NCBI GenBank assembly: GCA_903832635.1
Contig: CAILCF010000002.1
Span: forward strand, 71,665 to 135,664
From: an uncultured bacterium
Lineage (GTDB): Bacteria; Patescibacteriota; Saccharimonadia; Saccharimonadales; Saccharimonadaceae
DNA length: 64,000 nt
Direction: 5' to 3'
Shown: positions 42,624 to 52,177 of the stretch, piece after piece
Position numbering within the stretch: position 1 is the first letter of the stretch
How the letters are laid out: each line of letters starts with the position of its first letter
Notes under the pieces: model-generated
The model's database searches: none
Told to the model about the DNA's origin: nothing
What the model saw: the letters and a program-made list of their open reading frames with translations, nothing else
Position numbers and translations under genes: made by a program

Positions 42624-42659
42624 GGCAAAAAAGCCGGTTAACCGTTATAATTAAGATTA

Positions 42660-43817
42660 ATGATTAAATGCGAGACAATTTATCTGGATCATGCGGCAGC
42701 TACGCCAATGGATGCGCGAGTATTAAAGGTCATGCAACCTTATTTTATTGAAAATTTTTATAATCCGTCCAGCCCATATTTGCCGGCAGTATCAGTCAGA
42801 CGTGATTATGAAAACGCTAAACATGTCATTGCTCAGCAAATCGGTGGTAAAGTCGGAGAAATTATTATTACTGCCGGTGCAACTGAATCAATAAATCTGG
42901 CATTTTTTGGGGTATCCGGTCACATTGTAACTTCAAATGTCGAACACGATTCAGTACTGGCGAATGCTAAAAATCATGAAAATACAATCGTATTGGCCGA
43001 TTCAAGTGGGTTGGTTACTGCTGAGAAAATTAAAAAGGCAATTAAGTCAGGCACTCAATTAGTCAGCGTAGCGCTGGCAAATAACGAACTTGGTACGATT
43101 CAACCAATCAGGGATATTGCGCAGGTGATAAAAGCAGAGCGATATTCCAGATTAACGCGCGGTGATAAAACGCCAATAAATTTACACTGTGATGCATCGC
43201 AAGGGGCTTGTCAGCTGGACGTAAACGTAGCTAGGCTTGGTGTCGACATGTTGACGTTAAATGCCGGCAAAATTTATGGACCAAAGCAAGTCGGATTATT
43301 GTGGGTAGCCAGTCATGTACATCTGGAACCGCAAATTATCGGTGGAGGCCAAGAAAATGGCTTGCGCAGTGGGACGGAAAACGTTGCAGGTACAATTGGT
43401 TTCGCTAGGGCACTGGAACTTGTTAGCGAACATCGAAAATACGAATCGGACAGACTAACAAAATTACGCGACAGTCTGCAAAAAACACTTACGGAAGCTC
43501 TTAAAAATACGGTTGTATCCGGCCATAAAAAGCACCGTTTGGCCGGGCATTTACATATCTCTTTTCCAAATCTTGATGGTGAAAGGCTGGTTTTTTTACT
43601 GGAAAAACGCGGAGTTTTGGTTGCAACCGGCAGCGCTTGTGCAGCTAATAAAGGGAAACGTTCACATGTTTTGACAGCTATTGCCCTGAAACCGGAGGTT
43701 GCTGATGGCAGCATCAGAATATCGCTGGGACATTTATCGACTTTTGAAAATATTAAAACGGCTGGGGAGATATTGATTGAAGAAATTAAAAACGAGTACA
43801 AACGGGTTGGGTTATGA
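42660..43817 (+). CDS. Cysteine desulfurase (NifS/IscS type)
   Basis: 385 residues, PLP-dependent. It starts YLDHAAATPMD. The PLP His/Asp region is LHCDASQGACQ, the internal-aldimine Lys is in TLNAGKIYGPKQVG, and the sulfur-accepting Cys is in ATGSACAANKGKRSHVL. It provides persulfide sulfur. Being only one gene away from mnmA, it probably feeds tRNA 2-thiolation, and possibly Fe-S cluster assembly needed by the radical SAM enzymes. TATAAT (42646-42651) is eight nt before the ATG; its stop overlaps the next gene by four nt. Confidence 0.93.
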   Translation: MIKCETIYLDHAAATPMDARVLKVMQPYFIENFYNPSSPYLPAVSVRRDYENAKHVIAQQIGGKVGEIIITAGATESINLAFFGVSGHIVTSNVEHDSVLANAKNHENTIVLADSSGLVTAEKIKKAIKSGTQLVSVALANNELGTIQPIRDIAQVIKAERYSRLTRGDKTPINLHCDASQGACQLDVNVARLGVDMLTLNAGKIYGPKQVGLLWVASHVHLEPQIIGGGQENGLRSGTENVAGTIGFARALELVSEHRKYESDRLTKLRDSLQKTLTEALKNTVVSGHKKHRLAGHLHISFPNLDGERLVFLLEKRGVLVATGSACAANKGKRSHVLTAIALKPEVADGSIRISLGHLSTFENIKTAGEILIEEIKNEYKRVGL

Positions 43818-44419
43818 AAAAATGGTTAATCGCCATCGCAATATTAATAATTGCTTTTGTTGTAGGAGTTAGTTTTTATCTTCAACCAAACGATCTAAGC
43901 GGTTGTGGGGAAACGCCCGGTACAACTGGGAACTGTCAACCGGTCGATGCCATAGTTGCAATCAGTGGTGGGGATACGCAGGCTAGAGCCAGTTGGGCAA
44001 TTGGATTATATAAAAATGGTTGGTCTAACACTTTAATTTTCTCTGGGGCTGCACAAGATTTATCCGGTCCAAGCAATGCGGCAGTCATGAAAAAACTTGC
44101 AATATCTGCCGGTGTTCCAAGTAAAAATATCTACATTGATGAATATGCTACGACGACAGGTCAAAATGCCAAAGATACGCAAACAATTTTTGCTACGCAC
44201 AACATTAAACGTGTAATTTTGGTAACTTCTGGTTATCACCAGCGACGTGCCAGTCTTGAATTCAAAAAACGCGCTGGTGGTGTAGTTATTTTGAATAGCC
44301 CAGCGCAAAATGATTCGGATTGGTCATTTTGGTGGTGGATAACCTTCAAGGGTTGGTGGCTAGTTGGCGGTGAAACGGTAAAAATATTAATTTTCTATAT
44401 TGCTGGCATATGGTCGTAA
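43814..44419 (+). CDS. YdcF/SanA-like DUF218 membrane protein
   Basis: 201 residues with one N-terminal membrane helix (WLIAIAILIIAFVVGVSFYL). The exported DUF218 domain has VDAIVAISGGDTQARA, AGVPSKNIYIDEYATTTGQNA and RVILVTSGYHQRRASLEF. Relatives (SanA, ElyC, YdcF) act in envelope integrity or cell-wall precursor recycling. Overlaps at both ends (ATGA with the desulfurase gene, ten nt with mnmA) show it belongs to the nifS-mnmA operon. Confidence 0.85.
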   Translation: MKKWLIAIAILIIAFVVGVSFYLQPNDLSGCGETPGTTGNCQPVDAIVAISGGDTQARASWAIGLYKNGWSNTLIFSGAAQDLSGPSNAAVMKKLAISAGVPSKNIYIDEYATTTGQNAKDTQTIFATHNIKRVILVTSGYHQRRASLEFKKRAGGVVILNSPAQNDSDWSFWWWITFKGWWLVGGETVKILIFYIAGIWS

Positions 44420-45465
44420 ATAAAAAGTTAAAAGTTTATGTTGGGATGAGCGGGGGGGTTGATTCGTCGCTGGCGGCAGCTTTATTGGTTGAACAAGGAT
44501 ATGACGTGACCGGAGTTTATATGAAAAACTGGACGGCTGATTTGCCTGGGATGAAATGTCCATGGGCTGAGGACCTTGCTGACGCTAAAAGAGTTGCGGT
44601 TCAGTTGGGAATCGATTTTAAGGTTTTTGATTTTGAAAAGCAGTATAAGCACAAAGTCGTAGACTATATGATTTCGCAGTACAAAAAGGGCCACACACCA
44701 AATCCGGATATTATGTGTAACCAAGAGGTAAAATTCAAACTCTTTCTAGACTCTTCATTAGAAGACGGTGCCGATATGATTGCCACCGGCCATTACGCAC
44801 GGGTCGCAGGTGGAATTTTAAAACAAGCCGTGGATAAAAACAAAGACCAGACATATTTCCTGTATCGAGTTACAGGCGAAGCGATGTTGAAAACTTTATT
44901 CCCGGTTGGTGAATTCACAAAACCACAAGTACGTAAAATGGCCGACGAACGTGGTTTGACTACTGCAGTCAAAAAAGATTCACAAGGCATTTGTTTTATC
45001 GGACAAATCGGGATTCGGGATTTTCTAAGTCAGTATGTCGATTCAAAACCAGGCGAAATAATTGATAAAAAATCTGGAAAAGTTTTGGGTCATCATGACG
45101 GTGCGATATTCTACACTTTTGGTCAGCGCCATGGTATGGAATTGGGCGGTGGAATGCCTTATTACGTCGTCGGTAAAGATATGGAAAAGAACGAAGTTTA
45201 TGTCACGACGAACCTGAATGACGAAACATTATGGAAAAAAGAAATTAATCTGACTGATTTACATTGGATTAATAACGTACCTGTTGATGGTAAATACCAA
45301 ATTCGCGTACGTCATCGAGCACCACTAGCTGATGCCGACTTAAACTTTACAGACAAGCAAAATATTAATTTGACCCTAATAAACCCAGAACGAGCCATAG
45401 CCCCTGGCCAATCCGTTGTTATCTATAATGGTGACATTTGCCTTGGTGGTGGAATAATCATCTAA
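44410..45465 (+). CDS. mnmA: tRNA-specific 2-thiouridylase
   Basis: 351 residues. The PP-loop for ATP is GMSGGVDSSLAA, the first catalytic Cys is in PDIMCNQEVKF and the second in SQGICFIG. ATGHYA and the C-terminal barrel FTFGQRHG are also present. It thiolates U34 in tRNA-Lys, Glu and Gln with sulfur relayed from a cysteine desulfurase, here encoded just upstream. The tRNA-Glu (UUC) at 19175 is a natural substrate. It is followed by a TCCGT-loop terminator. Confidence 0.95.
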   Translation: MVVNKKLKVYVGMSGGVDSSLAAALLVEQGYDVTGVYMKNWTADLPGMKCPWAEDLADAKRVAVQLGIDFKVFDFEKQYKHKVVDYMISQYKKGHTPNPDIMCNQEVKFKLFLDSSLEDGADMIATGHYARVAGGILKQAVDKNKDQTYFLYRVTGEAMLKTLFPVGEFTKPQVRKMADERGLTTAVKKDSQGICFIGQIGIRDFLSQYVDSKPGEIIDKKSGKVLGHHDGAIFYTFGQRHGMELGGGMPYYVVGKDMEKNEVYVTTNLNDETLWKKEINLTDLHWINNVPVDGKYQIRVRHRAPLADADLNFTDKQNINLTLINPERAIAPGQSVVIYNGDICLGGGIII

Positions 45466-45490
45466 TCACACAACAATTTCGTAATAAATC

Positions 45491-45509
45491 AAAAAGGTCC
45501 GTCCTTTTT
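45491..45509 (+). terminator. TCCGT-loop terminator after mnmA
   Basis: AAAAAGG-TCCGT-CCTTTTT, a 7-bp stem ending in T5. It has the same loop and core as the repeat-family hairpins at 28495, 34221, 37212 and 54937. Confidence 0.8.
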
Positions 45510-45612
45510 GACACCTTAGGGTGATGATAATAATACAACACAATGTTTTAGAAAAATCTTTTATGACTGGATTACTGGCCGACAATCAAAAATAATGATA
45601 AAATTAACAGAT

Positions 45613-47595
45613 ATGGATTCAAATCAAATCAGACAGAAATATCTTGAATTTTTTCAACAGCGCGGACATGCGATTATTCCGCGAGCGCCGATGGTTCCTG
45701 AAAACGACCCGACTACTTTATTTACGGGTAGTGGGATGCAACCTCTCGTTAACTATTTTCTAGGAGATGCACATCCAGCCGGCAAACGAGTCACCGATAG
45801 CCAAACCTGTTTTCGAGCCGAAGATGCCGACGAAGTTGGCGATAATCGACACACTACCTTTTTCGAGATGTTGGGTAATTGGAGTTTTGGGGATTATTTC
45901 AAGAAAGAACAGTTGCCTTGGTTTTTCGAATTTTTGATAAAAGAGATTGGGCTTGATCCGAACAGACTGTATGTCACCTGCTTTATAGGGGACGAATCCG
46001 CGGGAGTTAGCAAGGACGAGGAATCGGCCGAAATTTGGCAAAAATTGTTTAATGAAAAAGGGATTGATTACAAAATTGTCGAAATTGGTAGCGAAGACGA
46101 CGGTTACATCAAAGGTATGCAGGACGGGCGAATTTTTTATTATGATTCATCAAAAAATTGGTGGAGTCGTAGTGGTAAACCGGATGAAATGCCAGTCGGT
46201 GAGCCCGGTGGTCCGGACAGCGAAGTTTTTTATGAATTTACTGAAATTGAACACGACAATAAATATGGCGAACATTGTCATCCGAACTGTGAGTGCGGAC
46301 GTTTTATTGAAATCGGTAATTCTGTATTTATGGAGTTTATCAAACAAGATGACGGCAGTTTTAAAGAGCTTCCGAACAAAAATGTTGATTTCGGTGGGGG
46401 ACTGGAAAGAATTTCAGCTGCCAGCTTGAATAGTCCAGATGTCTTCAAAATAAGTTTAATTTGGCCGGTTATTGAGAAGCTACAGGAAATTAGTGGTAAA
46501 AAATACGAAGATAATCAGCAAGCTATGCGTGTAATTGCCGATCATTTGCGTGCTGGAATCTTTTTGGCTACCGACGGAGTAAACCCAAGTAACAAACGCC
46601 AGGGCTATGTCATGAGGCGCCTACTTCGCCGGGCTATTCGCTATGCTTTGGATTTAGGTGTAGAACAGGGTGTTTGTGAGCGGATTGCACCGGTTATTGC
46701 CGAGCTTTATCGGGACGATTTCCCAGAAGTTATGGAACGTGAACATGAGATTGTCGAGGTTCTAAAGCGTGAGGAAAAAATATTCCGACAAACTTTGAAA
46801 AAAGGATTATATGAATTTGATAAGGCTACATCGAAAGACCAGACACTATCTGGTGAACTCATGTTTAAGCTATATGATACTTATGGATTCCCAGTCGAAT
46901 TAACCAAAGAAGAAGCTCTTAAAAGAGGTATGGTTTTTTCAAAAAGTGAATCTGGACAGAGTGCTAATTTACAGCAGACAGCTGCCACTTTAAAATTATC
47001 CGTAGGGGATCAGGTGGTGACAGCAGATAGTTTAGATGTCGAGTTTAATAAATTAATGCAAGAACAACGACAACGAAGTCAAACAGCATCGCAGGGCGAA
47101 TTCAAGGGTGGGCTAGCCGACACAGGCGAGATGACAACCAAATTACATACTGCCGCTCACCTTCTGGACATGGCATTAATCCAAGTGTTGGGTGAAGGCG
47201 TGCATCAAAAAGGGGCTAATATTACTGCTGAACGCTTGCGTTTCGACTTTACTCAGCCCGAAAAAGTCACTCCCGACCAGATTACTCGGGTCGAACAAAT
47301 AGTTAATGAAGCAATTGATAAGGATTTTCCGGTTATCTGGCAAGAGGAAAACACCGAGCAGGCTCTAAAAACCGGCGCCATCGGCGCGTTTGGTAGCAAA
47401 TATGGCGATAAAGTAAAAGTTTATTACATAGGCGAAAAATCCAATCCTATAAGTCGTGAAATCTGTGGTGGTCCACACGTCGAACACACCGGTCAACTGG
47501 CCGAATCCGCCGACGGCGGAGGTAAAAAATTCAAAATCACCAAAGAAGAATCTTCATCCGCTGGAGTCCGTCGAATTAAAGCAGTTTTAATCTAA
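45613..47595 (+). CDS. alaS: Alanyl-tRNA synthetase (short form)
   Basis: 660 residues, class II. RQKYLEFFQQRGHAIIP, FTGSGMQPLVNYFLG and CFRAEDADEVGDNRHTTFFEMLGNWSFGDY identify the catalytic core. The editing domain has the zinc-type motifs HTAAHLL and CGGPHVEHTG. The chain ends right after the editing domain, so the C-terminal DHHA1/C-Ala part of the usual ~870-aa enzyme is missing. ATG at 45613 is preferred over 45595 because an extended -10 (TGATAAAAT, 45596-45604) overlaps the earlier ATG and ends eight nt before 45613, giving a leaderless start. Confidence 0.92.
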   Translation: MDSNQIRQKYLEFFQQRGHAIIPRAPMVPENDPTTLFTGSGMQPLVNYFLGDAHPAGKRVTDSQTCFRAEDADEVGDNRHTTFFEMLGNWSFGDYFKKEQLPWFFEFLIKEIGLDPNRLYVTCFIGDESAGVSKDEESAEIWQKLFNEKGIDYKIVEIGSEDDGYIKGMQDGRIFYYDSSKNWWSRSGKPDEMPVGEPGGPDSEVFYEFTEIEHDNKYGEHCHPNCECGRFIEIGNSVFMEFIKQDDGSFKELPNKNVDFGGGLERISAASLNSPDVFKISLIWPVIEKLQEISGKKYEDNQQAMRVIADHLRAGIFLATDGVNPSNKRQGYVMRRLLRRAIRYALDLGVEQGVCERIAPVIAELYRDDFPEVMEREHEIVEVLKREEKIFRQTLKKGLYEFDKATSKDQTLSGELMFKLYDTYGFPVELTKEEALKRGMVFSKSESGQSANLQQTAATLKLSVGDQVVTADSLDVEFNKLMQEQRQRSQTASQGEFKGGLADTGEMTTKLHTAAHLLDMALIQVLGEGVHQKGANITAERLRFDFTQPEKVTPDQITRVEQIVNEAIDKDFPVIWQEENTEQALKTGAIGAFGSKYGDKVKVYYIGEKSNPISREICGGPHVEHTGQLAESADGGGKKFKITKEESSSAGVRRIKAVLI

Positions 47596-47602
47596 CAGCT
47601 AC

Positions 47603-47631
47603 TGTGACCACAAGCATCATTAGTATATAAT
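47603..47631 (+). promoter_or_regulatory. Promoter of the FtsA-like gene
   Basis: TGTGAC (47603-47608), a 17-bp spacer and a perfect TATAAT (47626-47631). An in-frame ATG at 47630 lies within the -10 and cannot be in the mRNA, so translation must begin at the ATG at 47642. Confidence 0.6.
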
Positions 47632-47641
47632 GGTTATATCT

Positions 47642-48907
47642 ATGGTATTCAAGAAACTGAAAAGCAAACGAAAAGAAAACTCGTCGGGTGATTACATCGT
47701 GGCGCTTGATATTGGTACCGAATACGTCAAGGCTTTGGTCGCCAGGCTAGATGGTGAAGAATTAAATATCGTCGGTGTCGGACGCACCCATCAGCAAATC
47801 AGTGATATGCATTCCGGTGCAATTGCAGATATTTCGGGGGTAGTTCGGAATTGTGAAGATGCTTTGGCGGAAGCCGAAGACCAAGCCGGATTACAGGCAA
47901 AAAGTGTTGTAATCGGTATTGCCGGTGAACTTGTAAAAGGTGTTACAAATACCATTCGCTATCGTCGACCACAACCGGACCGACCTCTTGATACATCTGA
48001 AATGGAATTTATTATCGAAAAAGTCCAAGAACGTGCCCAGAATAAAGCTCAAAAACAAATTGCACTGGAAACAGGTAACGAAGACGTTGAAATTAAATTA
48101 GTTAACAGCGCATTAGTCAGTATTCACATTGACGGATATAAGGTCAGCAATCCGATTGGTTTTCAAGGGCACGATGTCGCTGTTCAGATTTATACGGCGT
48201 TTGCGCCAATGGTTCATATTGGAGCATTGGAACGAGTTGCCGAAGAATTATCTTTGGAACTGTTGGCAGTTGCTGCCGAACCTTTCGCTGTTAGCCGGAG
48301 TGTTTTAGGCAATGACGCAAATAGTAATTTCACGGCTATTTTGGCTGATGTTGGCGGCGGAACAACCGACATTGCCGTTGTTGATGACGGTGGTGTCGAA
48401 GGAACGAAAATGTTTGGAATTGGTGGACGAAGCTTTACCCGTACTATTGCCAGCGAAATGAATATATCTTATGATGACGCTGAAAAACTGAAAGTAAATA
48501 TTGAATCTGACAAGATAAAACCAAGCGTTGTGGTGGATGTAAATAAAGCCATCGATAAATCGTTAGAAGTTTGGATATCGGGGGTTGAACTTGCATTAAG
48601 TGAGTTTGATTCAGCCGACCATTTGCCAAATAGGATTCTACTTTGTGGTGGTGGTTCAAGTTTGAACAGATTAGTTGACGCTTTACAAACCCAAGAGTGG
48701 CACAAGGATTTACCGTTTACAAAAAAGCCGACAGTCCATCATATTCACCCATCGGACGTTGCTGGGATTAATGACCTGACGGAACTAGCAAATGACCATA
48801 CCTACATCACAGCCATGGGCCTTTTAAGAGTGGGCTATGATACAATTGTTGGCGGTGGCGAAGACAGTAGTATTAAGGGAAAACTAAACAAGATTCTTAG
48901 AATTTGA
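47642..48907 (+). CDS. FtsA/PilM-like actin-fold ATPase
   Basis: 421 residues. IVALDIGTEYVKALVA is the first phosphate loop, LADVGGGTTDIAVV the second, and LLCGGGSSLNRLVDAL the adenosine motif of the actin/Hsp70/FtsA superfamily. An SHS2-like insert lies between. FtsA tethers FtsZ to the membrane at division; PilM does a similar job for pilus assembly. The C-terminus ends in an amphipathic stretch (SIKGKLNKILRI) that could bind membrane as in FtsA. The next gene is a membrane protein starting one nt later, so they are coexpressed. Confidence 0.85.
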   Translation: MVFKKLKSKRKENSSGDYIVALDIGTEYVKALVARLDGEELNIVGVGRTHQQISDMHSGAIADISGVVRNCEDALAEAEDQAGLQAKSVVIGIAGELVKGVTNTIRYRRPQPDRPLDTSEMEFIIEKVQERAQNKAQKQIALETGNEDVEIKLVNSALVSIHIDGYKVSNPIGFQGHDVAVQIYTAFAPMVHIGALERVAEELSLELLAVAAEPFAVSRSVLGNDANSNFTAILADVGGGTTDIAVVDDGGVEGTKMFGIGGRSFTRTIASEMNISYDDAEKLKVNIESDKIKPSVVVDVNKAIDKSLEVWISGVELALSEFDSADHLPNRILLCGGGSSLNRLVDALQTQEWHKDLPFTKKPTVHHIHPSDVAGINDLTELANDHTYITAMGLLRVGYDTIVGGGEDSSIKGKLNKILRI

Positions 48908-48908
48908 A

Positions 48909-50591
48909 ATGAATAAAGACATAATTTACATTGACACCGAAGACGATATAACTGCAATTATTGGCAAGATTAAAAAAGCCAATGAAAAAATCGTAGCGTT
49001 GGTTCCTCCAAAACGGACTGGTGTTTTACAAAGCGCAGTCAACCTGCGTTTACTTTCGCGTATGGCAAAAAAAGAGGGCAAAGAGCTAGTTTTGATTTCA
49101 GGTAACAAAGCTTTAATTGCACTTTCAGCTGCCGCCAAGATTCCTGTTGCCAAAAATCTACAAAGCAAGCCGGAAATTGCTGAAATTGCCGCTTTAGAGG
49201 TTGACGACGGTGAAGATATCATTGATGGCTCAAATCTTGCGGTTGGTGATTTGGAAAAATTGGCGAATAAAAAGCCGGGCGATGATATATCAAAAGATTT
49301 AAGCTCTATTGATATCGATAACGAGGGACCGGAATATATCCCACCATCAGACGTTGACCCGGTTGAGAAAAAACCAACAAAGGTGGCCAGACCTAAAAAT
49401 AATGTCAAAATTCCAAATTTTGGCAAATTTAGGAAAAAACTATTCCTCGGAATTGCTGCGGGAATATTATTCGTAATATTTTTGATTTGGGCGATTTGGT
49501 TTGCACCATCTGCCAAGGTTATTATTACCGCAAAAACCCAAGCCGCACCGGTCAGCATGACGCTGAATTTGGGTGGCACATCACCTACGAATATCAGTAC
49601 AAACACTGTTCAAACCGTTACGAAGCAAATCAAAAAAGATGTAACAGTCACTTTCACCGCGACCGGCCAAAAAGATCTTGGTGGCAAAGCTTCCGGTAGC
49701 ATTACAGTAAGAAACTGCGACTATTCAGGAGGTTTTTCGCTTCCGGCGGGAACTCAATTCACTTCTAATGGCGGACTTGTGTATGTTAGCACATCATCTG
49801 CCTCTGTCCCTGGGTTTAGCGGTTCTTCCAGCTCATGTACGCTTTCTGGTTCATCTTCGGGCAAAGCAACTGTTCAAGTGCAGGCATCCTCAAATGGGGA
49901 TAGCTATAATGCGCCAGCTACGACATATTCAATTGATAAAATACCAGCTGGCTCAAAGGTTGATGCACAGGGTACCGCAATGGCTGGGGGGTCGACTCGA
50001 ATTGCGACAGTCGTTACCGCTGCCGACGTTCAAAAAGCTAAACAAGCACTAGTTGACCAAACAAACGCTGATGTCAAAAAACAGCTTACCGCACAGTTTA
50101 CAAATGGCGAAACCGTAATATCCGATAGCTTCAAGGCTGACCATGCCGATGCTGTGTCTGTCCCGGCAATCGACGCCGAGTCTACTGGCGGAAATGCTAA
50201 ATTAACTTCTGCAACCACATTTTCATTGACGGCTATCGCCAAATCAGAACTGACGGCGTTTCTGCGAGATGCAATTACTAAACAAATGGACAGCAGTAAA
50301 AACCAACGAATTTATGACGACGGATACAGCAAAGTAGTATTGTCTGGCTATCAAACCAGTGATACAGGCTCAACAGTAAATGTTGCAACTACTGGTCAGT
50401 TCGGTCCTAATATTGACAAAGAAGCTATTAAAAACCAGGTTAAAGGCAAAAACTTCGGTGATGCCCAATCCCTCCTTACTAGTATAAATAATGTTAATAA
50501 CGTTGATATCAAATTCCCATATTTCTGGGTTACCTCCATTCCAAATGACACTAACAAGATAACGGTCGAATTCCAAATTTCAAATGCCTAA
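48909..50591 (+). CDS. Large bitopic membrane protein paired with the FtsA-like gene
   Basis: 560 residues. The cytoplasmic N-terminal domain (about 1-110) has alternating strands and helices (EKIVALVPPKRTGVLQSAVN, ELVLISGNKALIALSAAAKIP), like a nucleotide-binding or Rossmann-type half. An acidic linker and one membrane helix (LFLGIAAGILFVIFLIWAIWF, about 178-198) follow. The outer part is rich in Ser/Gly/Thr strands (VTVTFTATGQKDLGGKASGSITVRN), somewhat like baseplate-J/gp47 or bacterial adhesin modules. The link to an FtsA/PilM-like ATPase suggests an envelope-spanning division or pilus component. It overlaps ruvX by eight nt. Confidence 0.65.
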   Translation: MNKDIIYIDTEDDITAIIGKIKKANEKIVALVPPKRTGVLQSAVNLRLLSRMAKKEGKELVLISGNKALIALSAAAKIPVAKNLQSKPEIAEIAALEVDDGEDIIDGSNLAVGDLEKLANKKPGDDISKDLSSIDIDNEGPEYIPPSDVDPVEKKPTKVARPKNNVKIPNFGKFRKKLFLGIAAGILFVIFLIWAIWFAPSAKVIITAKTQAAPVSMTLNLGGTSPTNISTNTVQTVTKQIKKDVTVTFTATGQKDLGGKASGSITVRNCDYSGGFSLPAGTQFTSNGGLVYVSTSSASVPGFSGSSSSCTLSGSSSGKATVQVQASSNGDSYNAPATTYSIDKIPAGSKVDAQGTAMAGGSTRIATVVTAADVQKAKQALVDQTNADVKKQLTAQFTNGETVISDSFKADHADAVSVPAIDAESTGGNAKLTSATTFSLTAIAKSELTAFLRDAITKQMDSSKNQRIYDDGYSKVVLSGYQTSDTGSTVNVATTGQFGPNIDKEAIKNQVKGKNFGDAQSLLTSINNVNNVDIKFPYFWVTSIPNDTNKITVEFQISNA

Positions 50592-50994
50592 GTTTATCAA
50601 TGCAATCTGTTTGGATATAGGGGAAAAGCGCATCGGCGTGGCAGTTGGTGACAGCGATGTTCGTATTGCCGTACCATTCGATACGATTGATGTTGATGGA
50701 AATGAAGTAAGTGCAATTGCCGAGATTTTAATTAAAGAAAAAGCCAACGTGTTAGTCATTGGCTATCCACGCAACCAGTCCGGTGAACCGACAGCACAGT
50801 CGAAGTTAGTTACAGAATTTGCTGCCAAGTTGTCTGATATTGCCGAAAATATCGTTTTTCAAGATGAATCACTAACCAGTGTTATTGCCGAGCAACAATT
50901 GGCTGCTTATAATCGACCATATAAAAAATCTGACGTTGATGCCCAAGCAGCTGCGATAATTCTGCAGGACTATCTGGAGGCTAATAATGCCTGA
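50584..50994 (+). CDS. ruvX: Putative pre-16S rRNA nuclease / Holliday junction resolvase YqgF
   Basis: 136 residues, RNase H-like fold. ICLDIGEKRIGVAVGD has the first catalytic Asp, VLVIGYPRNQSGEPTAQS the substrate loop, FQDESLTSVIAE the Glu, and SDVDAQAAAIILQDYL the last Asp. YqgF processes the 5' end of 16S rRNA in bacteria where it has been tested. It overlaps both neighbours by eight nt and lies upstream of mltG, a frequent pairing. Confidence 0.93.
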   Translation: MPKFINAICLDIGEKRIGVAVGDSDVRIAVPFDTIDVDGNEVSAIAEILIKEKANVLVIGYPRNQSGEPTAQSKLVTEFAAKLSDIAENIVFQDESLTSVIAEQQLAAYNRPYKKSDVDAQAAAIILQDYLEANNA

Positions 50995-52141
50995 AACTCG
51001 AACAATTAAACCCGATATTCAGCACAAACAACAACCGATTAACGGTCAACCCAGCGGTATAAAAATACCTAAAAAATCAACACTGCATAAAAACTGGGGT
51101 CTGATAATTAGTCTGGCAGTGGTTGCTTTGATACTTATCTCTATAATTTCAGGATATATTTGGTTTCAAATCCAACTTTCTCCAGCCGGCAGCGACAAAC
51201 ATCAGTATGTAAAAATCAAGATATCTGAGAACAGTACTTCCAGTCAAATAAGCCAACAACTTCAAGATAAAAAAATTATACGAAATTCCCTAGTTTTTGA
51301 TATTTACGTTAAACTTTCCGAAAAAGGTAGCAAACTCCAGGCAGGAACATACCGCCTGTCACCGGCAGATACAACGCCTCAGATTATCGAACACTTTACC
51401 AAAGGTGCTGTCGATGAATATAAGATAACGTTTTATCCCGGCGCAACCCTGACAGACAACTCAGACAAAGTCAACAAGCAAGACGTAACCAGCGTACTAA
51501 AAAAGGCTGGCTATTCGGAATCAGAAATTTCATCAGCATTAACAGATGTGTACGACACTCCAAACGATGTAATGTTATTCGATGGCAAACCATCAGGGAC
51601 TAGTTTGGAGGGCTATATATACGGTGATACATATTCAATAAGTGACGGAGCAACAGTTCACGACATCTTGCAACGGGCTTTGGATCGATTTTATGGCGTA
51701 GTCAAAGGTAGTAATTTGGTTGAACGGTTCAAAGCTCATAAATTGAATTTATATCAAGGTATAACCCTGGCATCAATTGTCCAACGTGAAGCTAGCACGG
51801 CCCAGGACCAAGGACAAGTTGCCCAGGTCTTTTATTCCAGGTTGGCTAGCGGAATGATGCTTGGCTCTGATGTAACTTATCAATATATTGCTGATAAAAC
51901 CGGTGTTGCAAGAGACCCGAACCTGGATTCGCCGTATAATACTCGTCGTGTTGCCGGGTTGCCTCCGGGACCGATATCATCGCCAGGACTAACTGCCCTG
52001 GAAGCAGTTGCAAATCCGGCCTCTGGTGACTATCTGTACTTTTTGGCAGGGGATGACGGCGTAATGTATTACGCCCACACCAGTGCTGAACATGATGCCA
52101 ATATTGCTAAATATTGTAAAATAAATTGTAGTACGCCATAA
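50987..52141 (+). CDS. mltG: Endolytic murein transglycosylase
   Basis: 384 residues. A cytoplasmic N-terminus and one membrane helix (GLIISLAVVALILISIISGYIWF) come first. The YceG domain outside has a LysM-like subdomain (SQISQQLQDKKIIRNSLVFDIYVKL), the catalytic Glu in SIVQREAS, and conserved ending segments SPYNTRRVAGLPPGPISSPG and YLYFLAGDDG. MltG cuts nascent glycan strands and sets their length. The stop is followed at once by a strong promoter for the next gene. Confidence 0.92.
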   Translation: MPETRTIKPDIQHKQQPINGQPSGIKIPKKSTLHKNWGLIISLAVVALILISIISGYIWFQIQLSPAGSDKHQYVKIKISENSTSSQISQQLQDKKIIRNSLVFDIYVKLSEKGSKLQAGTYRLSPADTTPQIIEHFTKGAVDEYKITFYPGATLTDNSDKVNKQDVTSVLKKAGYSESEISSALTDVYDTPNDVMLFDGKPSGTSLEGYIYGDTYSISDGATVHDILQRALDRFYGVVKGSNLVERFKAHKLNLYQGITLASIVQREASTAQDQGQVAQVFYSRLASGMMLGSDVTYQYIADKTGVARDPNLDSPYNTRRVAGLPPGPISSPGLTALEAVANPASGDYLYFLAGDDGVMYYAHTSAEHDANIAKYCKINCSTP

Positions 52142-52142
52142 A

Positions 52143-52171
52143 TTGACATAAAAGGCAAGGGTATGTATACT
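52143..52171 (+). promoter_or_regulatory. Consensus promoter of the LysM-CHAP leader RNA
   Basis: A perfect TTGACA (52143-52148), 17-bp spacer and TATACT (52166-52171), the strongest promoter match in the window. It predicts transcription from about 52178, more than 200 nt before the start codon. Confidence 0.85.
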
Positions 52172-52177
52172 GGATAC

